From: Scenedesmus sp. ARA3
Lineage: Eukaryota; Chlorophyta; Chlorophyceae; Sphaeropleales; Scenedesmaceae
Assembly: GCA_004335835.1 (NCBI GenBank)
Contig: RWJK01001118.1
Location: forward strand, 1-64,000
Length of the DNA: 64,000 nucleotides
Reading direction: 5' to 3'
Both the position numbers and the translations under genes were made by a program. Shown one piece after another: positions 12,501 through 23,095 of this stretch (its first letter is position 1; each line of letters begins with the position of its first letter). The notes beneath the pieces are model-generated. The model searched no databases. It had not been told where the DNA came from and saw only the letters and a program-made list of their open reading frames with translations.

Positions 12501-14821
12501 GCACCCACAAACACGGCAAACAAGATCACATATCCAGACAACAAACAAACGCTGTGCTAGAGGGGTCAGATTCCAACTCCAATATAAGTATCAGCAGTGG
12601 TTGTTGCTTAGACAATTTAGCGTATTAAGTGATTCATCAGTCCCCTGAACAGCTTAACCCACTGTTTCCTAACAGCCACTGATAGGGTGCCAGCACAGAC
12701 AGCCCGGCACAACAATGGCACACCAAAAGCAAGCACCACACAACATGCTGCGCAAGCAAGATAGATACTGCCACTAGTGGAGCGTAACCAAGGCTTTAAA
12801 GCCCCTGAAAGCTACCGGGGGCGGCTGCAAACAGGTGAGCATGTGTGCGTGCATGCAAGTGCTGCCGACAGGTTGCAGCACATCACCAATCCAACACGTC
12901 ACCAGCTGCAGCTGTTACGGAGCGTACTCCTATACACAACCCGGAAAGACACAAGCATATGTGCAGCACACCATGACACACGCTGCAACCTGCAACATCG
13001 TGCGGAAGATGATACTCGCCATGAACAGGCATATTAGTGTGGGGGTCAGATTCCAACTCCAATACATGTATCAGCAGTGGTTGCTCAGACAGTTTAGCGT
13101 ATAAAGTGGTTCATCAGTCCCCGAGCGCAACCACAACAAGCTCAAATCATCAGCTGTTCGCATTCACAGACATCGAAGATATAATGTTGTCCAGCAAACG
13201 TACACAGCAACATATGCTACACAGCCATGCGAGCTGCAGCCCACAACACGTGCAAGCAGGCACTACACAGCCTGCCAAACAGCAAACATGAAGCATCAGT
13301 ACTGAAGAAAGCACTTCATGCATCCAGAACCTTACCTGCAGCTGCTGCCGGTGCTGCTGCCAGCGCAGCCTGCTGCTGTGCTGTCAGCTGCTGCCCCGCC
13401 AGGATAGATTGCAGGGCAGCGGCAAGCGACTGCTGCAGCTGCTGCACGCCTGCAAGCATCACGGCGCGACAGCAGGCACCACAATAGGGCACAGCAGTCG
13501 GTCAATGCAGCAGGATGCACAGCAACAAAGCAAATGGAACCTCTGAGCCGCATTAGTGGTGTGTGTATTCAACGCACACCGTCCAAAAGAAATATGACAG
13601 CGCTGCATGTAACTACGCAGTGAGAGCCTGCAGCCATCACACGATCAACCTCTGTGTGCTTCACCAGCGCTACCGCCTTGCAGCAACAAAGAACAGAGGG
13701 CATTTACGCCTAGCAGTGCGAATTACAGCCCACCTGCAGCAGAAGCTGGCGGCAGCCCAGGTGCCAGTGCTGACACAGGCATGGGGGCAAAATCAGTGCT
13801 GCTGCTGCTGCTGCCGCTTGCAGGAGCGCTGTTCAGCTGCTGCAGGAACTCTGAAATGCTCTGCAGCAGGTGGGGTGGGGCAGCAGGCTGCTGCTGCTGC
13901 TGCTGCTGAGGGGCTGCGCCTGAGCCAGCTGCTGCGTTTGCTCCTCCAAGAGCAGAGAAGACACCTTGCAGCAGCTGCAGACGTGGCAGCGCAGCATTGC
14001 ACAGTCATAGTCAGGCAACGGCAAGTGGAACTGAAAGGGCCACAGGTTGCGCCGGATCACTGTGCTGAACAACATATGAAACTGGAATCATAACACGTGC
14101 ATTCAGGAGACAGACAGGCCCACATAACAACTGCATCCAACTCAACTGCATGCGATTACTAGTTGCTGCTGCTGCTGCTGTGCTGCTGCTGCTGCTACTG
14201 CAAGTCAAACTCACGCTGTTCAGGTCCATTGGAGGCTGGGCTGCAGCGCCCTGAGCGCCTGCACCTGCACATCATTTGGAATGTAATAAAACAGTAATGA
14301 CCAGGGCTGTCCAACGGGCTGGGTAGCTTTTCCAAGATGCATGCAACAGCTGCATGCATGCAACAGCTCTTGTACTGCCTGCAGCTGAGCAGCAATATGA
14401 TGTGTGCTGCTGGGCCTGTCAACGCACCTGTCTCGGGCGGTCGCTCCACCATGTGGATGGTGAACCCATTTTCTATACCTGTAGCAGCAAGGAACGTGAT
14501 CAGCGCCTTGCTCCATGTCCATGCAAGCATGTGCTGCTGGGATGCTTCCACACACACGCACCTAGCTCCTGCAGCGTGTTCTCGTCCCTCAGAACGCGTC
14601 CTCGGTATATAAGGCGTTGCCTGTTGACTGGTACGTTAAGCGCAGCTTCCAGCACCGCTTTCAAGTCGGTGATCGGTGTCTGCAACGGAGCCAGTGCAGC
14701 TCGTGAGTCCTCCGCTGTTGCCGCTGCCTGATCAGCGCAGCCATCGCAGCCAATTACTCACATTGGGGTCTACATCGACTTCGTGCACGCTCTGATCCAG
14801 CAGCTTCACTTTAAGATTCAT
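8866..14821 (-). CDS. BAG6: BAG6/Scythe-like protein with N-terminal ubiquitin-like domain
   Basis: Eleven exons: 14762..14821, 14562..14679, 14428..14478, 14215..14264, 13734..13974, 13336..13449, 11916..12079, 11506..11662, 11142..11201, 9929..10805, 8866..9640. They sum to 2667 nt (888 aa) with every phase consistent. Residues 1-76 form a ubiquitin-like domain (MNLKVKLLDQSVHEVDVD, then LIYRGRVLRDENTLQELG, then GFTIHMVERPPETG). The middle is Ala/Gln-rich with amphipathic helices, then comes a Gly/Met-rich segment with GGMLGGGSGAGG-type runs. The C-terminus contains PLSEVYLAGAPVKRQ (about 867-881), which matches the conserved tail motif of BAG6 (PLSDAYLSGMPAKR-like) and is the main reason for the name. 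BAG6 is a chaperone holdase for tail-anchored and mislocalised membrane proteins that feeds clients to TRC/GET targeting or to the proteasome. No classical C-terminal BAG domain is obvious; the plant homologues known to me also keep only the UBL and this tail. Confidence 0.85.
12309..12389. repeat. 81-bp intronic repeat, copy A
   Basis: It begins GGGGTCAGATTCCAACTCC and ends CATCAGTCCCC. Three copies lie in intron 6 of the BAG6-like gene. Copies A and C share further similarity just past the 3' end (CCAnAACnAGCTCAA). It is not a CAG repeat. Confidence 0.9.
12562..12645. repeat. 81-bp intronic repeat, copy B
   Basis: An 84-bp version of the same element, with a few extra bases (TTGTTGCTTAGACA against TTGCTCAGACA) and several substitutions. 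The start and end blocks are conserved. Confidence 0.9.
13042..13122. repeat. 81-bp intronic repeat, copy C
   Basis: It has the same length as copy A and differs from it at only a few positions. Copies B and C start 480 bp apart, A and B 253 bp apart, so this is dispersed clustering rather than a regular tandem array. Confidence 0.9.
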
Positions 14822-16710
14822 GGCTCTGCTGCAGCAAGCAGGGGAGGCCTCTGTTCCTGTTGAGATGCTACATACAAGTGGTGTAAAGGCTGCATGTACC
14901 AAGATGATTACTTTGCATACAACAGTCTCGCAGTTGACCTTTAAGGGCAGCAACCTGCAGCAGCACCAGCTGGTACATCGGCACGTAACACGTGTTACTG
15001 CAACTGTCGCCCCACTGCAGATTGCCCACGTGCCCTGCCTAATATGGCAGGAGCTGCTAAAAGCGCATGTGGTCTGCAGGACCTTTCTGCGCAGAATACT
15101 GCCAACAACCAGTAGCAGGTGAAGCCACGCCATGTGCCATACCAGCACCTGGGGTGCAACGAGCAAGTGCCACTGGCACTGTCGGCGCACATAACCCGAC
15201 AGGCGAAACAACAGTGCTCTGGCATCCATGCACTCCAAGCTGCAGCCGTGCCATCTTGCAACACAGCTGGGTGCAGCCGCAGCCAATCCCAGCCCAGAAA
15301 CACCAATACATCTCAGGACTGAATCCTGCCTCAGGCACTAACCCCGCCAGCCAGTGCAGGCGACACAGCAGCCTGATGTGCCTGCCTGCTCCAAGTCACA
15401 ACTCCCCACAACTGACGCAACTTGAGAGTGCTCGCAATACTTGGTACCCTCAGCCCGTTCACTCTCCTCTGCGGCTTGTATACAAGTACGTACTTGGTAC
15501 GTACTTGGTACCCTCAAATTGCAGCAGCAGAGGCGCCGTGCTGCCTGGCATCAGGCTGAGAGAGGCTGCCGCACAGCGCTGCTCACAACGCTCCCTGCCA
15601 ATGACGCAGCACGCAGCAAACCAAACTTGCTGCTTGCCGCACGGGAAGCCTGCACGTCTGCTGATTGCAACAGCCAGGTTGTCAAGTGCTCTCAGCGCAA
15701 TCAACAAAGCGTCACACCAACATCTCCAACACACTCTTGTCAGGCAACACACGTCGCTAAACCAACAACGCGTGAGCTACAGCTACATGCAGCAGCTACA
15801 CACGTGAGCTACAGCGACAAAGTACCTGCAGCATAGCCAGTGCGGCCTACCCACGCACGGCAACTCTGGTTGCTGCGTAACGGAAAGATCATCAGGTACA
15901 CAAACAGCAGCACAACATATCCGCTGCTACTCTGCAAAGACTTCACGTCAGTGTTGCAATGGTGGCATGATGCCAATAACCCAAATCAGCAAACTACAAG
16001 GCTGTTGAAAAGCAGCACCAGCGACGTGTGCAAGCGTGTGCCCAGCCCCATGCATGTTGATGCAGCCTGCTGCAGGCCATCCTGGCACCACATGCCAAGA
16101 CTTACATCTGGCCAGCTGGACACAGCTGAACTGCAAAGCTCGGCTGACAAGCACACAAGTTTGCTTGAACACACAAATTTGCTTCAAGGCAACACATTAG
16201 AACAATGGTCAGTGTGTGCGCTGGCACTCAAGGAAGCTCATTTAACCTGCAGTTGGCGCCTGTCGGGCCAACCGCCATCACACAATACACGCAGTGCAAG
16301 CTGCACCAATCCTCTTGCCAAACGGCACAAACTCAAACTGCAGTGCTCCAGCGGTAAATGACGGACACAAACCGCACATACACACGCGCCTGCTAGCGTC
16401 CCTGCTCGACCCTACTCGACCTCAGAACGAAAACAAAACAACAGCTCAGGTCAACTGCCTGCTTCCACAGCAAGCACCCACTGCCACTGCCAGCGCCACT
16501 CCAACACAACATCAATACCTGTCCCATCACTCTCTCCATTAAACAACACTGCACTGCGATCGTGATCTGATCGTCTGATCGTCTGAACTGATCAGCTGCC
16601 TACAGAGGTGCGATGCAGCCACTGCCCAATCAGTGGCGCCTCATAGCTGCTTTTGAGCTGCTGCCGCTCTTACCTCATCACAGCATCTGCACCACACGAC
16701 CGCGCACGCC
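14822..16710. other. Intergenic between BAG6-like start and hydrolase stop
   Basis: No gene recognised in 1.9 kb. It contains the BAG6-like promoter, a short direct repeat of GTACTTGGTAC at about 15485-15512, and a TGATCGTC-type repeat at about 16562-16585. The rest is moderately CAG-rich and without a phase-consistent exon chain. Confidence 0.5.
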
Positions 16711-19700
16711 TCACCAAGCCCTGCCGCCTGCCACCACGCTGCTGCTGTTGCTGAAGGCTGCCGCCAGAGCCTTTGACCTCGCCAGGCAGGCTCTTGCTGC
16801 ATCTCTCAGCAGCTCCAGCTCCACAGCTGCATCTGCTGCATCTGCACAACCCGGCACATCACACCAGCCTGCGTCACCTTCCCTACTGCTGCGCTCCTTG
16901 CTGCCATCTGCGTCTGCAATCGCATCCACACCTGCACAGCCTTCTTTGCTGCGCTTCTGCGCCTCCTCGCCATCGCTGCTGCTGCCCCAGTCTGCTGCAT
17001 TAAACCCACTCAGGTCCTCAGAGTCTGAGTCTGACTCTGAGCCTGAGTCGAGCGTGGCAGCATCTGAGTCTGAGCCTGAAGGCAGCCCAGTCAGCGAGCG
17101 CAGCAGCAATCCCAGGCGGCTGCCGCCAGCCCCCAGCATACCCCAACTGCCGTCCCATTCACCACCGCCAGCAGCAGCAGCAGCAGCGCTGACAGCTCCA
17201 CCATCAGCTTTGCCAGCATCTGCTGCATCACAGCTGCAGCTGCTGTTGTGATCAAACTGCTCCTCTGCATCTGCATCTGACCAGCAGCCAGCCTCAGCCA
17301 GCACGCGCGCATCTGCTGCTGCGATGCACCACCGCGCCTCACCCCCGTGCGCTGCACCACTCCCAGCTGCATCCACATCCCCCGCACCCGCTGCAGCAGC
17401 AACAGCACCGTTCCCAGCTGCCACTACTGCTGCCTTATCAGGGCCAGCCGCCGCCGTCTCCGCCACAGCAGCAGCGGCAGCCGCAGCAGCAGCAGCGCTG
17501 TGCGCTTCCCCTGGCTGCCCTACCATACTCAGTACACTGTTGAGGATGGTGCATTGCCAGGGCAGGTGCAGCAGCAGGCCTGCACCATGTGATGCTGTGG
17601 CGTGGTACAGCACGGTTGCTGCTGTGTGGCCTTCCAGCCAGTCCCTCACGTAGGCTGTGGGGCACAGTAGGTCAGTGCCTGACAGCACCACCAGCGTGCG
17701 CTCTGGCAGGTGCTCGTCAAAGAGGTTAATGGCTGCAGGCAGCAGGAGCAGCAGCAGCAGCGGGGCCAGGAACACCAGCGAAGTCAGTGCAAGTTATACG
17801 AAGAATGCTTTCATGTAGGCTGTGGGGCACAGCAGGTCTGTGCCGGACAGCACCACCAGCGTGCGCTCAGGCAGGTGCTTGTCAAAGAGGTTGATGGCTG
17901 CAGGCAGCAGCAGCAGCAGCAGCGCCAGTAACACCAGCGAAGTCAGTGCCAGTCTCACAGAAGATGCTCAACATGGTCTACTGCTCAGCATGATCAGCGC
18001 AAGCAAGAACACCATGACACAGCAGAGGTGAGGGTGCAGAGCATGCCACTTCGCCAGGTAACCAGCCAGCCAGCCAGCCGGAACAGACAAGCAGACAGCA
18101 CTAGCCTCGCTCTGCAGCACCCCGCGCACTGCACCCCGTCAGGCGCAATAACTAGCGCATAAGAAGGTTGTGCATGAAGACAGCAGCCAGCTAGCCAGAC
18201 AACATGACAAACAGCACCCAGAAAGCTGAACACACCAGCAGACAGACAGCACCAGCCTCTCTCCACAACACCCTGCGCAGAGCAGTCCAACACAGCAGTC
18301 CAAGTCCACTCACTGGCCCAGAAGAAGTTGCGTGTGAAGTTGCGTGCGCAGTGGATCTCGGAGCGCAGCAGTGCGATGAAGGCGTCCGCCACGGCGTTGC
18401 CCGAGGCGTGCGGCGAGTACAGAAAGTACTTGACCAGGTTGGGCATGTGCATCGCAAAGCACACCTGCGCGTGGCACGCAATGTTTGTCATGACGTGTTT
18501 AGAAAAAAGGTCAAGGTGGCCGCAGTACAGGCAGTACTTGACCAGATTGGGCATGTGCATGGCAAAGCACACCTGCATGGCACGCAAAGCTTGTCAAGAT
18601 GCGGGGTGTGGATGTTCAACATGGCGGGAGTACAGGAAGTACTTGACCAGGTTGGGCATGTGCATCGCAAAGCACACCTGCGCGTGGCACGAGACATGAA
18701 CAACACCGAGTGTTTTAGGTTTTAAGGCATTCCTCGGAATCCCATGCAGACTCGCACACGCAACAGACCGCTGTACACCGCATGCCACGCGTGCAGCTAC
18801 TCCCAACCACTGCTTCTGCTTGGTGTGCTGTGTAATGCCACTTGCTGGGCTCTGGTGTCAAATTCTGCTGTGCAGCTTTCAGACTAACGCCAGGCTGTCC
18901 CATATCAGCACCAAACCATCATCAACAACAGCGGCAGCAGCAGCAGCACCCACCGGGTCCACTACTTTCATGACAGGGCACAAAAATATAACCACCAGCA
19001 GCAGCAGCAGCGGCACTCGCAGGCCCACCACCGCCAGCGTGCGCACCATATCAGGTCACAAAGGGAGAGCAAAACCACAAGCAGCAGCAGCAGCGGCACT
19101 CACAAGGTCCACTACCGCCAGCGTATGCACCACATCAGGTCACAAGGGACCACAAACCCACAAGAAGACGTGAAAGAAGAAGAAGAAAAGAAGAAGCACT
19201 CACGGGGTCCACCACTGCCAGCGAGTGCACAACTTCAGGCGCCAGCCGCACCAGCCGCGCCGCAACAAGGCTGCCATAGCTGTGGCCCAGCACTGCAGCG
19301 CTGCTGAGGCCGTGGCGGGCCAGCGCCGCCAGCACCACATCCACACTGTCGTCCACAGTGGGGATGGTCTGCAGGGCAGTGCAATAAAAGGAGGGGTGGC
19401 ATGAGGGTGAACAGTAGGGAAGAGGAAGAATGAGGGGGAAGGAGATGATGCTGCCCAGGCCGTGGCTCGCCAGCGCCAGCACCACTTGCACGGAGTCACT
19501 CACAGTGGGAACGGGCTGCAGGAGGAAGGAAATGAGGCAGAGCATGAGAATGCACGAGGACATCCGGAGGCAGGGGAGCAGAGTCGAGGTCAGACATAGC
19601 TGCATCGAGGGTATCTTCATCACATCAGAGGCAATACCATGCTGGCGTAGAAGCCGGGAACCTCACTACTCCCTTGCACTCAACAAAGTCGTCACAAGTC

Positions 19701-21889
19701 AAACCACGGGTTGATCAACTGTGTGCCCATCAGCCTGCCGCTCACCCGCATCAGCCGCATCAAGACCACGGATCAAATCAAACGCTTTGAAGCCATTTCT
19801 CAACAATCTGCAGACCCAGAGCTCAGCCGAATTGAAACATGACTTCTGTTTTTCTTTGAATCTTTGAAACAATATAACCTATTATACCAACAGGTCAAAC
19901 TACTGCACAACATTGACCTGCCGCTCACCCGCATCAGCCGCATCGACACCTGCTTCCACACCGGCAGCAGCATCGGCTGCCCGGCAGCAGCAAGGTTCAG
20001 CGCCACCCCCAGGTACGGCAGCAGCCCAGCACCCACACCATGCAGCACCACCATAGGCACACGCGCTGCTGCAGCACCAGGCCCTGAACCATCACCAGCC
20101 GCCGCCGCTGCTGCTGCTGCTGCTGCTGGTGACTTGCCGGCAGCAGCGGTAGCGGCAGCAGCAGGCCGCTGCTGCTTCTGCTGGTCCGACTTGCTGCGCC
20201 TCTGCTGCCGCTGCTTCCTGCCGCCAGGTTGCTGCTGATTGGGCCGGGCGTCTGACGGCAGCTGCTGCTGCTGCTGCTGCTGGCTGCTCTCCACCTTGCA
20301 CTGCTGGTGCTCCTTGTCGGCTTGCTGCTGCTGCTGCTGAGGGTCAGGCAGGCCGTACGTGTAGTATGCGCAGCCCTGCAAAGGCAGCAGCAGGGCTGCA
20401 GGCTCAGTGGCATGCAACGGGGTGTCACACATGCACACCAGAGCGGGCAGCACAGCCTGCATGCAGCACTTCAACGCCCCAAATGCATGCTGAAACAATC
20501 GAACACCAAACATGACATGCAGCTGCATCGCCTGCAGAGCCACCAGTCTGAGGCTGTGCATCTGCTGCTCAGCCGCGCTGCGCGAACCAGCATGCTGTGG
20601 CCCTGATAATGACATGCAGCTGCCGCAGGGTGCAAACAACCCAGGCAAAAAGCTTGGGTGCAGCTGACAGCGCCACGCACCAGCACGCTGTGGCGCTTGA
20701 AGCCGCAGCACGCGAGGATGGCCCAGCACAGCAGCTCGATGACCTCCATGACCACGTAGAAGAACAGCGGGCGGTACATGTGCGGTGTGGCACCTGCAAC
20801 AGCAGCAGCAGCAGCAGCAGCAGGTGACATCAGGACTGGCTCAGCAGCAGGACCGCCGCATCGGGCTGTCACCAGGTGAAGCAAATAACAGCTGCCACAT
20901 GCCACTGCCAGGTCAGAGGCAACAGGTTTCAGCCTGGACAAGTTTCTTCAACGGCCTAATCATGCGTGCTGTACGGGCCGGCACCTCACCCCACAGGTGG
21001 CTCATGAACTTGAGGTTTGGGTTGTAGCCTGGCGGCAGCTGCAGGTTGTGCATCGCTGACAGCTGCTCCAGCAGCGCATCCAGCTGCGGCATCAGGCCCT
21101 GCTGCGCCACCTGCTCACTGCATGGACATGAGATGTTCGTAGAACAGGGTGAAACGGCATTCACCAATAGGTTTGGAAAGGAAAGCAGGAAGCAGCAGAA
21201 GAGTGAGACAGATGCAGGCACTGGGTTGAGAATGGCGCAGGTGAGGAAGCAGAAGCTGTGAAGAGTTACTGGGCTTGCTGCTCTGCTGCCGCTGCCGCTG
21301 CTCTCAGCACTGCCGCTGCAAGCACTACTTGACATGCATCACAAGACCTCGTCCCTGCCACACCCCAACGCCTTTTTCAACTGCTAGAAACATCCCGATA
21401 TACTCACGGCGTCTTGAAGAAGATGGCAAAGGCCACAAGCTCCTTCACATTGTCATGCCTGATGAGATCATACGGCGCATCCAGGAACCACTGCGAGAGG
21501 TATCCCTGGATGTCATCCACACGCGCCATGTGCCGAAGGAATGACGCCACCAGCTGCTGCGGGTTGTAGTCTGCGGGAGGATCGTGCTGCTCTGGCATGG
21601 CATCCAGCTGCTTGGCAATGATAAAGAAGTAGTACAGAGCAAAGCATGCCTCTGCTGCGAGCTCTACTGCCAGCAGCAGCTTTGGGCAGTAGAGCCACCC
21701 CGCATACGCAGCTGCAGCGACCGGTATCAGGCCGATGATGCCTAGAAAAGTGCCAAGTAGGGCAGCCTTGGTGACTGACCAAACAACTGTGGACATCTGC
21801 AGTGGAGCCTTGGTTCTGGAAGCTGCCTGCTGCTGCGCTGCTCCATGCTGCTGCTGCTCAAGCTGAGCTGCTGGACTTGCTTTGCTCAT
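16711..21889 (-). CDS. Membrane-anchored alpha/beta hydrolase
   Basis: Seven exons: 21408..21889, 20990..21117, 20681..20793, 19929..20375, 19204..19368, 18314..18464, 16711..17732, summing to 2508 nt (835 aa) in phase. The start is the ATG at 21889 (MSKASPAAQ). Three hydrophobic segments lie at about 55-82, 85-110 and 210-235. Next come a Gln/Ala-rich linker and the hydrolase fold: VPMVVLHGVGAG (oxyanion region), nucleophile elbow LGHSYGSL (Ser about 420), acid VLSGTDLLCP (Asp about 516) and base TASHGAG (His about 544). So the whole Ser-Asp-His triad is visible. The last ~250 residues are Ala-rich and then strongly acidic and Ser-rich (SGSESDSDSEDLSG). The substrate is unknown; membrane anchoring suggests a lipid or ester. 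Introns 4 to 6 are full of partial copies of the neighbouring exon edges. Confidence 0.85.
17640..17969. repeat. 165-bp tandem duplication at the start of hydrolase exon 7
   Basis: Two adjacent units about 165 bp long. On the minus strand each contains a CTG-rich 3' splice site followed by code for INLFDEHLPERTLVVLSGTD (first unit, real exon) or the INLFDKHLPERTLVVLSGTD version (second unit, in the intron). The duplication also covers AACACCAGCGAAGTCAGTGC in the intron. Confidence 0.9.
18426..18679. repeat. Three tandem copies of the start of hydrolase exon 6
   Basis: Copies start at 18426, 18534 and 18639 (spacing 108 and 105 bp). On the minus strand each reads an AG acceptor followed by VCFAMHMPNLVKYFLYS or a close variant. 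Only the 18426 copy runs on into the full exon (ASGNAVADAFIALLRSE); the other two lie upstream in intron 5. Confidence 0.92.
18955..19230. repeat. Serial copies of the exon 5 donor edge (hydrolase)
   Basis: Diverged copies of the exon 5 end (VHSLAVVDP plus the GTGAGT donor) begin near 18955, 19022, 19105 and 19205, the last being the real junction. CAG- or AAG-rich spacers separate them, and the copies decay with distance from the real exon. Confidence 0.75.
19470..19518 (-). pseudogene. Partial duplicate of hydrolase exon 5
   Basis: The minus strand reads a CTGCAG acceptor and then PVPTVSDSVQVVLALASHG, against TIPTVDDSVDVVLAALARHG in the real exon 5 about 148 bp downstream. The frame stays open from this copy into the true exon, so a retained-intron product would add about 50 residues. 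It is most likely a relic. Confidence 0.7.
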
Positions 21890-23095
21890 TGGTCCCCGAT
21901 TGCTGATCTGCGATACAGGATGCACGCACTGCTGTTCCTGCAAGGGATTGCTGGTGCTGTAGCCAGGTCAATGCCTGACCAGGCTGGACTAGTACTGTTC
22001 AGTTGAGCGGGTTGTACTGCTGCGGGGGCTTGTGCGCTGCTACCCGAACGAAAGCTGCGTCAGTGACATTCCTGTAACTAAATCAAGGCCGAACTGCTAG
22101 CCCGGGGGATTTGCGCCGACGAAAACGCTTAAACAAGGAAGCTTGTGGGCAAGGCGACAGAAGGTCGATGCATAAAACAGACGAAAGAGTGAAACAAAGT
22201 AGTTCTGTCAACTTTTGGACAATCGCAGACAGTACGAGGGCGAGGCAGTGACAGCGCGTGTGAACACAGTGGGACCCGGCCCGCCACGCAACAACTACCC
22301 TGCTTGAGAACGCTACGCCGCAGGAAACACAGTTGAGCCTGCATCTCAAAGCAACGGGACAACAAAAAAGCGTTCAACAAGCTCTGACACCCAAGAATGA
22401 CTGTCAGGTGTCAGGGGCGCTGGCAAGAGTCCGTGCATTGCATGACCGATCTATCCGTGTCGACAGTTGCAAATTGTTTGACCCTTTGTCCAGAAGCCGG
22501 AAGAATGGTGCATGGACGTATGCGATAGGCCCGCACTTCCGTACACAACAATGCTGGCTTCCCTGCTCCTTGAGGGCAGCCAGCAGGCTCGAAAGGAGAT
22601 AGACTCGCTTGTGGGTGCTCTGCGAGCTGGTTTACCTTGGTTTTGGTCAGAACCCAACAAACGCAGTAAGGAGGACCACCACCACCACCGGCATGACAGC
22701 CCGCAGCGTCAGCAAAGCCTACGGGCAGCACTAGTGTCTTCAGGCGTAGTAGATGGAGTGGGTATATGGAAGACGCGGCTGCTCAGCAGCGTGTCTGTCA
22801 TACAGTTTGGTGGCGTGGCTACTGCTGCCTTAAGCTGCATGAGCCCACAGGTGTGTATGCAGCTGCTTGGCCACGTGCATTGCTGCTGCAGGCACAGCAG
22901 GGACCGTAGCTTTTACAGCCAGGAGCAGCTGCATGTAAAGATCGCCGGCCATGTTGCTTGCCAGCCTTGCACTCGGCTAGGGTTCTTCATTGCCAAGCTG
23001 TCCGCATGGTGCATGCCTCTCTTGCCTTGCGCATTCAGTTGCATGCAACCACCGCAGCTGCGCTTATCAGCCAGTCCTGCCGCAGCGCAAACGCC
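21890..23095. promoter_or_regulatory. Divergent intergenic region, hydrolase (-) / CREST-like gene (+)
   Basis: The 1.2 kb between two divergent starts; about 21950-22450 is almost free of CAG repeats. It should contain both promoters and 5' UTRs, and possibly 5' exons of the plus-strand gene that I could not identify. Confidence 0.4.

Noticed and set aside
16613..17251. Open frame on the plus strand rich in Ser and Pro
   Set aside because: Antisense to the acidic tail of the alpha/beta hydrolase. Ser/Pro richness follows from the repeats on the other strand.
18204..18725. Plus-strand frame with an internally repeated peptide
   Set aside because: The repetition is the antisense of the triplicated exon 6 start of the hydrolase, not a protein repeat.
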